64,000 nucleotides of DNA from Chlamydomonas sphaeroides (GCA_001662425.1 BDDC01000011.1:124001-188000), one strand, 5' to 3'; shown: positions 12,177 to 25,287, counted from the stretch's first letter. The notes: a model not told the origin generated them from the sequence alone. A program made the numbers and translations.

Positions 12177-13135
12177 TCAAGGCCCACGGCCGCTGAATAT
12201 CGGGCGCGGTCGACGCTTATCTGCAGGCGTCGCTTGCCATGCGTTTGTGGGCGGCGAGCGTGAAGTGCGGAAGGGGGGCCTGTGATGCGGCGGCTTGCCC
12301 GGCACGCAGCCGGTGAGGGGCAGCCGGCGGGCGCGTCTGCTTGCGCGGCGCCATGCCTGCGGCCGTGCATACATTGGACTCAGCTCCGTGCATACACACG
12401 CTGCGACGCCCAATTTATTTCAACTGGGGTATGTCACTTGGCATGTCAAGTTCGGCCGAGATTGTACCCTGACGCCAACGTCTGCTGTTTCGCCCAGCAA
12501 ACAGAGGACTGATGAGCTTATGTAAGGGTTTTTCCTTAGCCAGCGAGCAGCAGCTAGCTCAGCGACGCATGCAGGGGAGGATGTTGACTGCGTCCAACAC
12601 CTCAAACATGCAAGCGTCGCATATATACGTCAAGCGTCGCAGCCATCCATAGCTTTTTGTCAACATCGATCCGGTTCAGGGTTACGCAGCAGGATTCTAG
12701 CATCGGAGTTCATGCGAGCGTCGCCGGTTCACAACGTGCGCTGTGCAACCGAGCGGCCGAAATGCAACCGAAACGCAAGCGGCGAGTAGGTCCCGAGATG
12801 GAGCGCATCAACATGCCACTGCGTAACATTTCACCTAAGCCTTTCAACAATCGATGGCATTGGGCGTCAGACCGTTTGTGATCGGTTTCAGTTTGCGGCG
12901 GCTGTTGTCTCGCGATGGGCCAAGCGCACTAGAAGTATAGAGAAGTCGTGTGGTATCAGTCGACGATGGCTTTTATACATATGAGTACAGGTAACGCACT
13001 AAAACTCAGACAACGAGAGCTGGCAGCAACAGCCAGGAGAACAATGCTTGCTCAGGGGACTCCGTGCGGTGGAGGACAGAACTCCTAGTTGCACTTCACA
13101 AAGCAGCATAGAGCGCATACGGCGGCTTATACACC
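12177..13135. other. Intergenic, upstream of CYP-B
   Basis: No supported gene. A plus-strand frame at 12657-12881 contains a basic patch (QPKRKRRVG) but has no splice or homology support. Short repeated words (CAAGCGTCGCA at about 12610 and 12631) are present. Confidence 0.4.
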
Positions 13136-16100
13136 ATGTACGTTCTGAGCTCAGGTCACGGCGGCCATCTCTATGAGCTCCTTGGCGCCATCCTTGCGCT
13201 GGTGCGGAACGTGCCTCAGGGCATGATGGCTGCGCTTGCCGCAGCAAGCGCGGGTTGCCACTCGCGCAGTGGACAGCCGTCTTGCTCGATGAGGCAGCGA
13301 GTGACACGTGACATGGCGCACACACGCACGATGCATGTTGCCTTGGCCTGCCTCCAGGCAATCACGTACGCCATCCTCAACCCAGTACGTCGATGGCAGC
13401 TCAAGCACATTCCAGGTGGAACTTCAGGCAACGCAATCCAAGCCGTGCGTGCGAGCGTCAATAGGCTGCCTGCCTTGCATATATGCATGCATACGAGCGA
13501 TATGCATGCACGCACCCGCCCCGCCCAGACACGTTCACCGCACCGTTTTGCTGTTACGTTTTGTGTATCTCACAGAACAGCCACGCGTTGTTGACTCCCT
13601 CCTTGTAGGCCCCGTCGGCTTGCCGCTGGTCGGTAACCTGCACGAGATTGCGGCAGAGGACCTCGTTCCTTTCATGCAGCGCTGCGCGCGGCGCTATGGC
13701 AGCGTCTTCAAGGTCAGTTGCTGGCTGTCCTAGCCTCAGCTGCAGCGAGACCAGCAACCTGGTGGTTGGCTGGCAAGCAACTACCCCACTAACCCGCAAG
13801 CGCTCCATACCTGTTTGTGCTCCGTACCCAGATTTGGCTTGGCAGCACGCCATACGTGCTCATCAACGACCCCGACCTTGTGCGGTGCGTGTGTGCATTA
13901 CGTGTATGAGGTACCTTTACACGATGCATCAGTCTACAGTCTCTATTCAGCTATTTTAGGGAAAGGTGCTGTCTCTCGCTCAGCAGGGGGTCCGGCCGTC
14001 CCACTTGCTTTCCTATTCTCCGTCGTCGCTCGCTGATGTACCTACCTGCAACCCGCCCGCCGTCCAACCGCCCACACACCCGCTGTCACGAGCGCGCTGC
14101 TGCCGGCCTGCCGCCCTCATACATCCTGCCGTACCTCGCAGCAAGGTGGCTCACAAGCTGCTCAACCGGCCGCACAACCACCAGCACAACATGCACATGC
14201 TGACGGGCGAGCAGTATGAGGTGGACGCAAACGTGCTGCCGTTCCTCCGGTGGGTACACGGCAGAGGTGGATGGGCGCTCTAACTACGAGCGATCGAGCA
14301 TCTTGGCACATCCGCTGGTTTTTTCAGTCGACAGATATTATTTATCGCAAGCAAAGCCATGAACAGCCCCATTGCATCGATCCTCGCTGCTCCTGCTTGA
14401 TTGGCCGCCCTTCCTCCCGCTACCCCAACACCGACCCCACACGCACGCGCAGGAGTGGTCCCGTCTGGCGCATGGCCCGCAGGGCATTTGAGTCGTCCGT
14501 CGTCCACCCTTCCAGGTCAGAGGCAGGGGCTGCGCGCGGTGGTCCAGCTAGTGCCGTGGGCTGGCCCGCTCTCACCGAGAGAGGGGCTGTCGGCTGCACA
14601 CGGCAGTCTCCTGACCGCAGCAGCAGGGCGCCCCGCCCGAGGACGGGGAGGGTCGTGCCTACGTCCCCGCCGCCGCCCTAACGCGTTCCCGCTTCAGTTT
14701 GCTCCCTCGCTCGGCCCGCGCGCCCACCTTCCCGGGCGCCCGCCCTTCGTTCCTGCCCCCTCGGCCCACAGCCTGGCGTCCCACCTGCCGGCGGTGCGGC
14801 GGTGCATCAGCCGCTTCCTGCCGCGCCTCAGCCGCCACGCAGCCAGCGGCGAGCCCATCGAACTGATGTTGTCGATGGTGGACGTCACGTTGGCAGCGGT
14901 GGGCGAGGTGGCGTACGGGTGAGCAGCCGATTTCTTACACCACACGGTCGGTTGCTGGCCGGAGGCGTGCACTTCACGGCAAACCGGGACCTTTTTGCAC
15001 GGGGGTGTCGATGGTCGGTGTCACATACAGCGGGGCAGGTAGGTGCGAGGCGGATGGTTGGCTGCGCGGGCCCCCAGGCAAGAGGCAGGATGCGCTGGCG
15101 TGATGCCTAGCGTGCGCGTTGCTAGGTTGGCGGCATTTACGGGAGCAGCGCGCGCCGCGCACAGCTGCCGCTGCGGCGGGCGTGACTGACCAGCGCTGCT
15201 GCGTGCTGTACTAGCTACGTACTGTCTGTTTCAGCTTGAAGCGCTGTGGCGACTTTGCCCTCGGCTACTGGTGCCGAGAGGTATCTAAGCCGTGCGCACG
15301 TGTGCTGCTGGCTGGCCCATGCGCAGCGTGGACCTCTCCTCCAGCGCCGGTGCAGCTGCTGATGACGGCTGCGGACCCGCCATCGAAGGCATCGGCGGCG
15401 CCTTGCTGCATGCGGTGCACGAGTGCTTCGCCTGCCTCAACCTCAACCACGCCACCGCCTACCTACCGCTCAAGGCACGTCCGTGCATGTGCAACACAGT
15501 ACGGCTCCGTACCAGGAGTCACGGGCCACATTGCGTGCCTTGCCGCGCGATGCTGTCCATTCCTCTGTGTGTGCGCGTGACCGGTTGCTTATGTACCGTA
15601 CCACCCACGACGACGTGCCGTACGCAGTACATGGTGCCCGGCCTGATGCCGCTGTGGGTGGCCCTGGCGGCGGCGCTGCCCGACGGCCCCCAGCGCCGCC
15701 ACATGGCCGCCCGGGGCGCGGTCATGGACGTGAGCCGGCGGCTGATGGAGCTGTGGCAGGCCAGCAAGGCCAGCGCGGAGGCGGCCGCTGCGGGCGGAGG
15801 CGGCGGGGAGGAGGAGGGTCTCAAGCAGGTGCGGCCCTGCCTGTGTGTGTGTGGCAGCCTGGCAGCCTGGGAGGGTGTGGCCATGTTGCTTGCAGCAGGC
15901 TGCCGTGGACTTGCAGGTCTGCCTCGCGGACTGCTTTGTCAGGCTTACATGCCAGCACCGCTCCGGCGTGCGCCTTGATCGCGCCCTGGCCGCCTGCTGA
16001 TTGACACCCGTTCAGCCGACGCGGCTGCTGCCGTGCGACGCCTCCCTGTCCCTGCCCCCGCCCAGCCCGCCGCCAACACTCAGGTGGGCTGCGGCATCAG

Positions 16101-18640
16101 CGGCAGCTCCTTCATGGCCGCCATGCTGGAGGANNNNNNNNNNNNNNNNNNNNNNNNNNNNNNNNNNNNNNNNNNNNNNNNNNNNNNNNNNNNNNNNNNN
16201 NNNNNNNNNNNNNNNNNNNNNNNNNNNNNNNNNNNNNNNNNNNNNNNNNNNNNNNNNNNNNNNNNNNNNNNNNNNNNNNNNNNNNNNNNNNNNNNNNNNN
16301 NNNNNNNNNNNNNNNNNNNNNNNNNNNNNNNNNNNNNNNNNNNNNNNNNNNNNNNNNNNNNNNNNNNNNNNNNNNNNNNNNNNNNNNNNNNNNNNNNNNN
16401 NNNNNNNNNNNNNNNNNNNNNNNNNNNNNNNNNNNNNNNNNNNNNNNNNNNNNNNNNNNNNNNNNNNNNNNNNNNNNNNNNNNNNNNNNNNNNNNNNNTA
16501 ATGACATGCAGGTTGGGGGCCATGGGGGCTGGTCGGGGATAGGAGCGCTGGATAGGAGGCCGCGCTAGCTGTTGAGTTGAAAGCTGTGGTTCTTTTTTGG
16601 CACAGACCACGTCACGGCCGCCCAACTCCCAACGGCTGCCCCAGGTGCTGGCGCAGTGCCTCACCTTCATCCTGGCCGGGTCCGACACCACCGCCGCGAC
16701 CATCTGCTACACCGTCTTCCTGCTGACGTGTCACCCGGAGGCGCAGGTATGCTTTTGAGCTCGGAGCTCAGCGCTTGGAAGCCTGCCAAATCAACAATCC
16801 CGCCCTGCTGGACGCCCCACGGCAAGCAAGCAACCGACCCCCAACCGCAGGCCCGGCTGCTAGAGGAGGTCGACGCCCACTACACCAGCTCCGCGGCGGC
16901 GGGCAAGGACGCGGAGAGCGAGGTGCCCGAGGTACATGGGTCGTCAAAGGAAGAGGGGGACGTCTATGGCAGCGACGTGTCACAGCGGCCCCAATAGCGA
17001 CTTTAAACCTGCACATCCGTCCCCCGCGGCAGCGCAACCCGTCTTTGGGGAATTCACCTCCGTCCGCCTGACTTTCAAGACCTTGAGATGGTCTAAGAAA
17101 TCTATTGCTGGCCCCTCATCCCCTACCTCTTCCATTGCCACACGCGAACCTTGCTCACAATGCGGTGCAAAACGACCGTCCCCTTGCGCTGCCTGCCTGC
17201 CGTACTCGCACGCAGCTGCCGTACCTTGATGCCGTACTGCAAGAGTCTATGCGGCTGTACCCGGCCGTCACGGGCCTGCCGCGGGAGCCGCTCGAGGACC
17301 TGGACCTGGGCAACGGTGTGACCGTGCCCAAGTAAGACACTCGCGCGGCTGCCGCCCGCGTTCACACATACGTAGCTAATAGCTAGGGCCTCGGGGCGCT
17401 GCATTGCGCCAGCCTCCTAGCATCCCCAGGCCAACAGGGGAGCACGCGGCGCCGCCCTGGTCCTGGTTGGCGGCTGTTTGTTTACTGAGCCGAGCAGGCT
17501 TAGCCGCGGCCCCAGTCTCTGCTGCCGTAGCCCTTGCCCGGCCGAAGCAGCATGGGCTGTCGTAACATCCTGCCCTGTCGTGTTATGTCGTGTCGTGTCC
17601 TGTCCTGTCCCGTACCGTGCAGGGGTACCTTCATCATGCTTACGACGCATGCGCTGCAGCACGACCCGGCGCTGTGGCCGCAGCCCGAGGCCTTCCTGCC
17701 CGAGCGCTGGCTGCCCGAGGGCCGCGAGCAGCTTGGCCCCCGCCACCCACACGCCTACGCGCCCTTTGGCGCCGGCGCGCGCATGTGCGTCGGCTACAAG
17801 TTCGCCACGCACGTGAGCAGGGCTGGGGATGGGTGGGCTTAGCGAAGCTCTCAGGGCTTAGCGAAGCGCTGGTATGACCCCTGGTCCGTGGCCTACGTGT
17901 GCGCCCAACGGAACGTACGTGAGCAACGCATTTGGTCCATAGCATGTGCGCCGGCGAAGCATTGGGCGCGCGTTTTGGGGGCCCTTGCCTGGCCAGGCTG
18001 GCAGCTGGTGCGTGTGGCCGTCGTGCCGGCAGAGTGTCGGCCACCTCAGCAGCCGCATGCGAGTCGATCGTATCGATTAAGGCACTCCGTCGGGCCGTCG
18101 GCTGTCGTGGCTCCTGGCCAGTGAGCTATGCCTCCTGCTTGACTCCGTCCCTCCCTCCCTCCCGCCTCCCTCGCACCTACCCAGGTGGCCAAGGTCGTCC
18201 TTATGCACCTCTACCGCCGCTTCACGGTGAGGGCCCCCGGGTGCGGACGGATCCTGCAAACGCAGGGCAGCAGCCGGGTGCCGAGTCCACACGGGCAACG
18301 GAGCTGGCCTCCGAGACCATGCTCCTACGTGCCGAGTCCGATCGTGCCACTCCGTGCTTTCCAAAAAGAACCAGTGGAATGCCAGCGTTCGCGTTCCGGC
18401 ATCCTTCCCCACGCCATGCTCTCCGCTCCTTCACCTTGTTTCCATGCCTTCAAGGCCATCTAAGCCCTATGCCCCCATGTCGTGGCCCCTCCCCTCCCTC
18501 CCCTCCCTCCCTCCCGCGCTGCCATCATGTAGTTTCGGCTGCACGCCAAGCAGGTCCTGCCGCTGCGCACGCGAACGGGCCTGACGACCACGCCGCGCGA
18601 CGGGGTGTGGGTCACGGTGCACGAGCGCTGCCGGCTGTGA
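13136..18640 (+). CDS. Cytochrome P450 monooxygenase, paralog B (interrupted by assembly gap)
   Basis: Exons: 13136-13201, 13358-13415, 13609-13712, 13832-13884, 14142-14249, 14453-14515, 14772-14918, 15235-15270, 15345-15474 (or from 15327), 15628-15828, 16084 into the gap, 16645-16746, 16851-16931, 17216-17331, 17623-17812, 18185-18226, 18533-18640. Most match CYP-A and CYP-C exons in exact length and phase. Motifs: proline-rich hinge LKHIPG then GLPLVGNL, C-helix GPVWRMARR, I-helix AGSDTTA, K-helix ESMR, FLPERW, heme loop FGAGARMCVG. The exon ending at 15474 is followed by GC rather than GT (AAG|GCACGT). About 43 nt of the exon starting at 16084 should lie inside the gap. An extra intron splits the last exon after the YRRFT segment, which neither paralog has. 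Substrate unknown. Confidence 0.9.
16134..16498. other. Assembly gap (N run) within CYP-B
   Basis: 365 undetermined bases. By alignment with CYP-A and CYP-C the gap should contain the rest of the exon that begins at 16084 and part of the following intron, so it hides no whole P450 exon. Confidence 0.95.
17837..17870. repeat. Short direct repeat in a CYP-B intron
   Basis: The 13-bp word GGCTTAGCGAAGC occurs twice, separated by six bases, just inside the intron that follows the heme exon. Probably a recent microduplication. Confidence 0.6.
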
Positions 18641-19006
18641 GGATGCATGGCAGCGAGCCCCTCGATGGCCTGCCGTTGGCTGCGAGCTCTGGTCTGGAGA
18701 GCTGGAAGCGGCGAGCGCAGCCAGTTAATGGCGCGTGGTGGCGTGGGCTGTGGGCCCTGTGATGGGTTATTACTAATGCTAGGGATGCATGGTGGGGCAT
18801 GGGCTGCATGTCGAGGTTGCGGCAGCGCGGGGCGGTGTGCCTGAGTGCGTGAGTGCCGTCGAGGGTGGCGACGATCGCTCGCTCGACGACCGTATCACTG
18901 CTGAGCCTTTCTGATGGCCGATATGAAAAAGACTTTGGCCCAGCCGAACATAGGCCACAGCGGGGCGTGAGGGGGCGGAGACGGGTTTGGCACGCGTTCC
19001 TCACGA

Positions 19007-19180
19007 GCTAGGCTGGACTACGGTAGGTAGGGGTGAGAGACTGGCAGGCGCGTTCGACGGGGTTCAGGGGCCGGGGGCTTGCGCTGCGCAGCGGGCTAGG
19101 CTGGACAACAGTATGTAACCTAAAGGCTAGAGGCTGGCAGCGGCGTACGTGTGACGGGGTTCAGGGGCCCGGCGTGCAAG
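19007..19180. repeat. Tandem pair of about 88-bp units
   Basis: Unit 1 starts at 19007 and unit 2 at 19095, both with GCTAGGCTGGAC. Both contain GCTGGCAG or ACTGGCAG, then ACGGGGTTCAGGGGCC near the end. Diverged by several substitutions and small indels. Confidence 0.6.
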
Positions 19181-19857
19181 GGGTTCACGCTCAGGGTCAC
19201 CATGCGGTCGCTGCGCGCGTGCCGCATAAAGGCCCCGGACCCGGGAGCAAATTGGTTATTTTGCGGCGATACGATGCGCAGCGGCACGGCCTTAGGTGCC
19301 GGGGTCGCGCATGTCACGGAGGCGCAGCGGAGGTGTAGCGGGCCTGCTGTGGGCTGCGAGCCCGGCACAAGCTGGGAGGGGCGGGGTCAGTCGGCGGACG
19401 CATGTTAGCGTGATCAGTAGTGGATGTAGACCTGTCATGAGATACATGCGTGGGCTGCTGGTTGTGAACGGGCTGCACTGATGAAACTTGCCGATGTGGA
19501 GGCAGGACGTCATCGCGAGGCTGCGGCCGTGGCCAGGAGGCCTCCTGGCTGTGGCTGCGGTAGCCCAGGACGTCCTGCTGCTGCCTGGCGCAGCAGTGCG
19601 AGCCGTGCACTCTGCGAAGAGCTCCGAGTCAGCGTCCGTGGCATTGCTAGAGGGTGGGAGCTCAGCAAGTCACCATGCCAGCCACCGACTTCATCAGCTA
19701 GCTGCATGGCAAGGAGGCGGGCCGCCCCTGCATCGCTGCCTAGCTAGGGTGGCGGGTGGCCGGGCACCGCGCGAGCGCAGCATCCCTCCGAGCTGCTGCA
19801 GCGAACTGTATCCCTACGCTCGCCATGGAACATAAACGGAGTGAAGGGTTGACATCC

Positions 19858-20150
19858 GGGATGAGAAAAGGGCGTACCCCCACACAGTCCTTCATCTAGG
19901 CCGCCCCCGCCCACCAATGTGGGCTACTACAGCTCAAGGCGTTGCTTTCGTTGGCGCCCACCACCCTCTCAGCCAGCGCTCTACTTGCCGGCACTCGTCT
20001 GGGACACGACCGACCCGGGTCCCTTCGCCCGGACATGGCCGGGGCACGTCTGCGTGCAAAAACCTATGGCGGGGCCCCCGGCCCCCAGCCTCTAAACGCT
20101 TCTGCCGTGCCGACATCAACGCTAGCTAGCCTGCCGACAGATAGGAAGGG
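19858..20150. repeat. Dispersed repeat family, copy 1
   Basis: Begins near AAAAGGGCGTACCCCC and includes CACCACCCTCTCA, GCCGGCACTCGTCTGGG and ACATGGCCGGGGCACG in that order. The same order of words occurs in copy 2 (20179-20480) and, from the middle onward, in copy 3 (26264-26495). No open frame is shared, so it is probably a non-coding transposable-element relic. Confidence 0.6.
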
Positions 20151-20178
20151 TCGACAAGGTGGCCCCAATGCCCCATCC

Positions 20179-20480
20179 GGAATGGGGAAAAGGGCGTACC
20201 CCCGGTCGCCCCCACCAATGTGAGCTACCTCAGTTTTACGCATTTACACGCAGGCGCCCTACCACCCTCTCACCCAGCGGTCTACGCGTGCCGGCACTCA
20301 TCTGGGGCGCGACCCCTGACCCCTTCACCCGGATATGGCCGGGGCACGCTTGAATCAATAACATATGGCAGGCCCCCCGCCCCTGGCCTCGCGCTAGCAC
20401 ATACAAACCTACGGCCGCTACCGCAGAGTCGCTGCCCAGCCAGCTATGCGCGGCCAGGAGGCAGGGCCCGCCCTCGATGC
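20179..20480. repeat. Dispersed repeat family, copy 2
   Basis: Same orientation as copy 1 and about 320 bp downstream of it. Starts with AAAAGGGCGTACCCCC, then CACCAATGTGAGCTAC, TACCACCCTCTCACC, ATATGGCCGGGGCACG and GCGGCCAGGAGGCAGGGCCC. The last word is shared with copy 3 at about 26455. Confidence 0.6.
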
Positions 20481-21187
20481 CAACTCAGCCCCCAACAACG
20501 CTACGCGTCCGCTTGGCAGCCAGCTGCGGCTGACCTTGGCTATGGTAGGAATTGCTACAACAATACGACTATCCGTTGTGAAATGGTCGAAACGACACCA
20601 GCCGTGCAAAGCCTTCACGGGCCAGGGGCCTCAGGACCGCAACAAGGAGCATTGCACCGACCCTTACATGCCAGCCCCCGCTCACGTCAGCTCCGTTCAC
20701 AGGAAACAAGCAAGCCGCCGTGGGCCACTGCTGCAGCCGGTCCAGGAATAGTGATAAAAATAAGCAGCGAACGCCGGACAGGGCCCTGGCGTGTGTGAAG
20801 GGGGCGATTGTGGGCCGGTTCAGGAGGCACTACCTCCCGAGCCCGTCAGCCATCGCCGCCAGGGCTCCGCCGCCGAGCCAGTACCCAGCCACCTCAGCCT
20901 CGGCTCCGCAACCAGCATTATACAGGGCCACCGCCAGAGGGGTGGCTTTAAGACTGCAATATATCGTACACACAGCCCTTAGCTGTGCTGTGCCGTGTGT
21001 GGGGTTCCGTCTTCACTTAACACTTGAACACACTAAATCTTATACAGCGCGAAGCGCCCTGGCTGCTGCCCCGCCGTCGCTCGCGACCCAATCGCCGGTA
21101 CCAGCTGACTGCCAGCGCCCGACTCCGTACGTCCCTACCATGCTCTAGCGTCAACCCTGTATGGCTGCAAATCGTTGCACAACCCCG

Positions 21188-24100
21188 TCACTCGGCCGAC
21201 ACCGCCACCGACTCGGTACCGCTCCCGGTCCGCTCGCGCTCGCGGAGTACCACCCACAAGCCGTTCTCCGGCGCCCGCGTCAGTCCGGTCTTCATGGGCA
21301 GCGGGCCGGGCCCGTGGCGCGGCGAGGGGGCCACGGAGAAACGGCGGAAGATGCGGACCAGCAAGGACCTCGATACCTAGGGAAGGTGAGATGGAGGGCA
21401 GGCAGTTGGGAGGCCGTGCATGTGTTGTCAGGCCCGAGCTAGAGGTGTCTCGCACCTGCACAAGCAAGTGCAGTCGACGAGTCCAGCAGCCGGTGCCGAA
21501 ACCCAGAATGTTACCGGGCACCAGCTGTGCGAGGCCCCAGCCTGCTCACCAGGATCGCCAGCTTGTAGCCCACACACATACGCGCGCCCACGCCGAATGG
21601 CGCGTAAGCGTTGGCGTCCATCGGCCCCAGCACACCGCGGCCTTCGGGCAGCCAGCGCTCCGGCAAAAAGGCCTCGGGCTGCGGCCAGATGGCGGGATCG
21701 CGCTGCATCGAGAAGACGTGCAGGACCAGCGTGGAGCCTCTGAGGCCGAGGAGGGCACGCGCAGTTGGGCAACATTGCAGGTTGTTAGTGGTTTGCGCAG
21801 CGCCGCTGAACAGGTCCTGCTGCAGTAACGGGTGCCCTGGCCACCGCCGCAATCCTCACACGCCGCCTTACTTGGGCGCCATCTTGCCGGCGCCCAGGTC
21901 TGTGTCCTCTCGCGCCTCCCGCATCAGGAACGGCAGCGGCGGGTACAGCCGCAGCGTCTCGTTGAACACGGCCTCAACGTACGGCAGCTGCGTGCAGCGC
22001 ATGTACGGCATTGTGGCAAGATGTACGGCAGAAGTGAGCGTTGGCATGCATGCCGGTGCACCATGCAACAAGCGGCTTCGAGCCCCTGGACCTCCTAGAG
22101 CTATAGCTTGACGCATGGGGCTGGACACGTGCTGCTCAGTATTCTCCCGTCTTGCTTGCTTCCAGTGCTGGGGGCGTCCCCTGCCCCACTACTCCAGCCT
22201 CCCCCACCTGGGCCAGCAGCTCGGGTGTGAGCTCCTTGTCGCCCACCACCGCATCCACCTCGGCAGCCAGCCGCGCCTGGGGCGTGGGATGGAGAGGCGG
22301 AGAACGTCAGCGGGGGATGCGTTGGCTGGCAGCTGCAGGGCCCTGCCACACGCACGCTGCCCAACGAAGGGCTAGCTAGCTAGCGCTGTCCGGACCCCTT
22401 GTCAGGCACTTGAGGAAGGTAGGCAACACCTGCCTGCGCAGCCGGGTGGGTGGCCAGGAGGTGTGTAGCGATGGCTAGCGTGTCGGAAGTGGCCTCGTAG
22501 CCGGCCACTAGGAACGTGAAGATCTGCGAGATGATCTGCGTGCGCGTGGGTGCACGCGAGGGTAACGGCCATGTGTATGTGCAATGGGTATGTTGAGCTG
22601 GCGGCATGTGTGGGAGGAGGGGCGACACGACACAGCATATCGTGCATCCGCGGCACGGCACGGCGGATGCGGCGGTCTGCTGCCGTACAGTGCCGTACCT
22701 CGACGTCGCTGAGGCGCTCTTCCTTGGCGGCGCCCCTGCGGCCCTCCATCATGGCGGCCATGAAGGAGCTGCCGCTGATGCCGCAGCCCACCTGGGCGGG
22801 GTGAAGCAGCACAGGGAATCGAACAGTACGATCGATGGCTGGCCGCCGCATGATGACGGTGGCCAGCAGGCCATGGCATTGACGGAGCCGCGCAGCCCCA
22901 GGAGGCATGACCAACCCACATGCGCCACACGCTTGCGGCCCTCACCCCCTTGACGACGTACCTCCTTGAACGCGCCGCCCTGCTCCTGGCCGTCGCCCTG
23001 CCGCGCCGCCTGCCACCTCCCCATGAGCAGCTGCGAGATGTCGACCACTTTGCTCCAAGCCGCCATGTTGCTCGACTGCGCGGCGTCGGGGAAGTGCTCC
23101 GCAGCCCAGTGGATAGCGGGCTTGAGGCTGGGGAACATGACCTGTGGGTGGGACGAGCGAAGGGGGCCGAGGAGCGGCATGGGTCTTGCATTGTTGCGTC
23201 GCGTCGTGCCGCGTAGCGTCGTGATGGGTCAGTTCAGGTGTCAAAAATAACAATGTGTATATACCCAACACGCAGCCTTACGTACAGGTGCGGCGTACAC
23301 ACCTGCAGCGGCAGGTAGACGGACGCGTTCTCCACTCGCATGTACCGGAAGCAGGCGGCGGCGGCATCCACCAGCTGCCGGCCCAGCGACTGCTGCTGTC
23401 CCGGCGGCGATCCATCCGCGCCACCCGTGCCAGCGCAGACGTCCGCGGGCGCAATGTCATCATCAATGATGCCGAAGTCGATCCTGACGCGTGCAGAGAG
23501 CGAGCGCCGCGAAGTCGGGATGAAGCGCACATCACAAACAGCGAGGGCGGATGAGCATCGGCGGATGGAGAGCGAGATGCTGTTTGCAGAGTCGCGGATT
23601 CGAGCGAGCCCGCGTACGACAACATAACCACGGTACTCACCCGTACGCAACTTCGCCCATGGTCACTATGGTGTAGTTAGACACCTCCGCCATGATGTCC
23701 AGCTCCACGCCACTGCCGCACCCGACAGCAGGACGAGCCCCGGACCAAGCCCCAGCAGCCCAGGTGCCACTGCTGCACGTGCCAGCGCTGGCGGTGGAGG
23801 CGGCGATGCAGCGCGCCAGGCGCTGCACGAAGTGTGTTGTGCAGCGGCTGATGGTGGGCATGTGGCCCGCCACGGCCGTCGGATGGAGGATGGAGGACTC
23901 GAACGCGTGGCGCGCGCGGCGCCACCGTGCGCCACTGCGGCGGTGGCGGAGGGCAGCATGTGTTGCAGGGCGGGGGTTGATGAGCATGCTGCTCTTCAGC
24001 CCAACAAGAAAGCGGAATTAGGAGTAGAATAGGGGTACAGCGGGCTTGAACCGCCGTGATCTAAGGAGGAAGGGCGACCAGGGGGCCCAACCAGCGACCT

Positions 24101-25287
24101 TGCGTAAGCATTTATGGGGACAAGGCTGCGGCGGTCTGGGCGTACTGGGCGCAGCTGACGGTACTTATGGTGGAGCTAAGAGGCAGGGGTGCTGGCTTGG
24201 CTGGGATGGAGCTGCGTGACTCACGCCGCCACGAACACAGATGCCTCGTTGATGTCCCGATTGCTTCCAACCAGCGTGTTTGCATACTCCATCATGATGC
24301 GTGGCCGTGCCGTACAGCGGAAAGACAGGCGCCTGGGGTGAGTGCGTGCGTGAAGACGAGGGGCAGTGTCACGGATGTGTTTTGATAATGGGCAGCAGGG
24401 CTCGCTCTCGAGGGGTTTCGTGGCAGGTGCCCCCTCCGGCTGTCGCTGTCAGTTCAGTTACCTGACGAGGCCGGGCTCCGTTATTACGACCCAGGGCCGG
24501 GCGCCGAACCACACCTGCGGAGCGGCAGCGTCAGGCGGCAAGGCACGATACCGGGCTATCGATAGTGCGCTATATATGCTGATGATGGAAGAGCACAGCG
24601 CCACACTATGTCGGTGTGTATTGCATTCCCGTGAAACACTCGAGTGGGGCGCCGCAGGTTTCTCCGCTGGGGTTCTTGGGTATCCTTCACAGCACGCACG
24701 CAACCACACGCAAAGAGGTGCACCCGTAGCTAGCAACGTACGAGACTGTGGGAAGTGCAGTGCTTGCCTTGCAGACGCCACCGTAGCGCATCGCGCGTCG
24801 GCTAATGAATTCGGTTGCATCGCCGGTTGCGAAGGAGGGTATGTTTCCAAGAAAGGGCAGGCCTATGGGGCCTGGAGGCAGCAGGACGCAGAGAATTAAC
24901 AGGTCAGCGGTACGTGGGTGAGGAAATCAGGCCACGGGGGGGCCACGGCTGGGGGCAGCGAGCAGGAGCGAGTCGCAGAAGGGTCTCTCACTTGCGGAGC
25001 CCTTCAACAGCGAGCACGCGCACCTGGCAGCGAGCGGTACCTCCAGCGCGTGACCGGGTTCCAGCCCAACCAGGTAAGCTGCGACCGACGGGAGCGAGAT
25101 ACGCGGAAGCGGTTTGTCAAGTTCGCTTGGTGTAAGAGCCCATCCACAATGCAACGAACAGCAAGATGCTCGACGCTAGGCTCTTAAAGCTGCAAGCTCA
25201 TACCACTGCAAGTGCTACGAGCGCCAGAAGGCGAGCAGAAGACAACACGAATCCTAGAGTGCCAGCAGCAGCAGCAGCGATGTCCAT
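21188..25287 (-). CDS. Cytochrome P450 monooxygenase, paralog C (14 exons, 600 aa)
   Basis: Exons in transcript order: 25287-25219 (donor uncertain by 12 nt), 25078-25024, 24871-24768, 24514-24462, 24332-24225, 23934-23641, 23483-23303, 23141-22962, 22791-22699, 22535-22434, 22276-22208, 21987-21872, 21739-21550, 21376-21188. They sum to 1803 nt and all phases join. Motifs: N-terminal hydrophobic anchor, hinge RSLPG then GLPFLGN, C-helix GARWRRARHAF, I-helix AGYEAT (390-395), K-helix ETLR (446-449), FLPERW, heme loop FGVGARMCVG with Cys530. Two introns start with GC (after 24768, AAG|GCAAGC, and after 22434, CAG|GCAGGT). It lacks four introns present in CYP-A and has a Ser/Ala/Gly-rich insertion of roughly 20-30 residues after the C-helix region. 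The C-terminus has a longer Arg/Ser-rich tail than its paralogs. Substrate unknown. Confidence 0.93.

Larger units (their letters stand above)
18641..21187. other. Convergent intergenic region between CYP-B and CYP-C
   Basis: The two P450 genes point toward each other across 2.5 kb. It contains the two 3' flanks, a tandem pair at 19007-19180 and two copies of a dispersed repeat (19858-20480). No protein-coding gene is supported. Confidence 0.5.
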
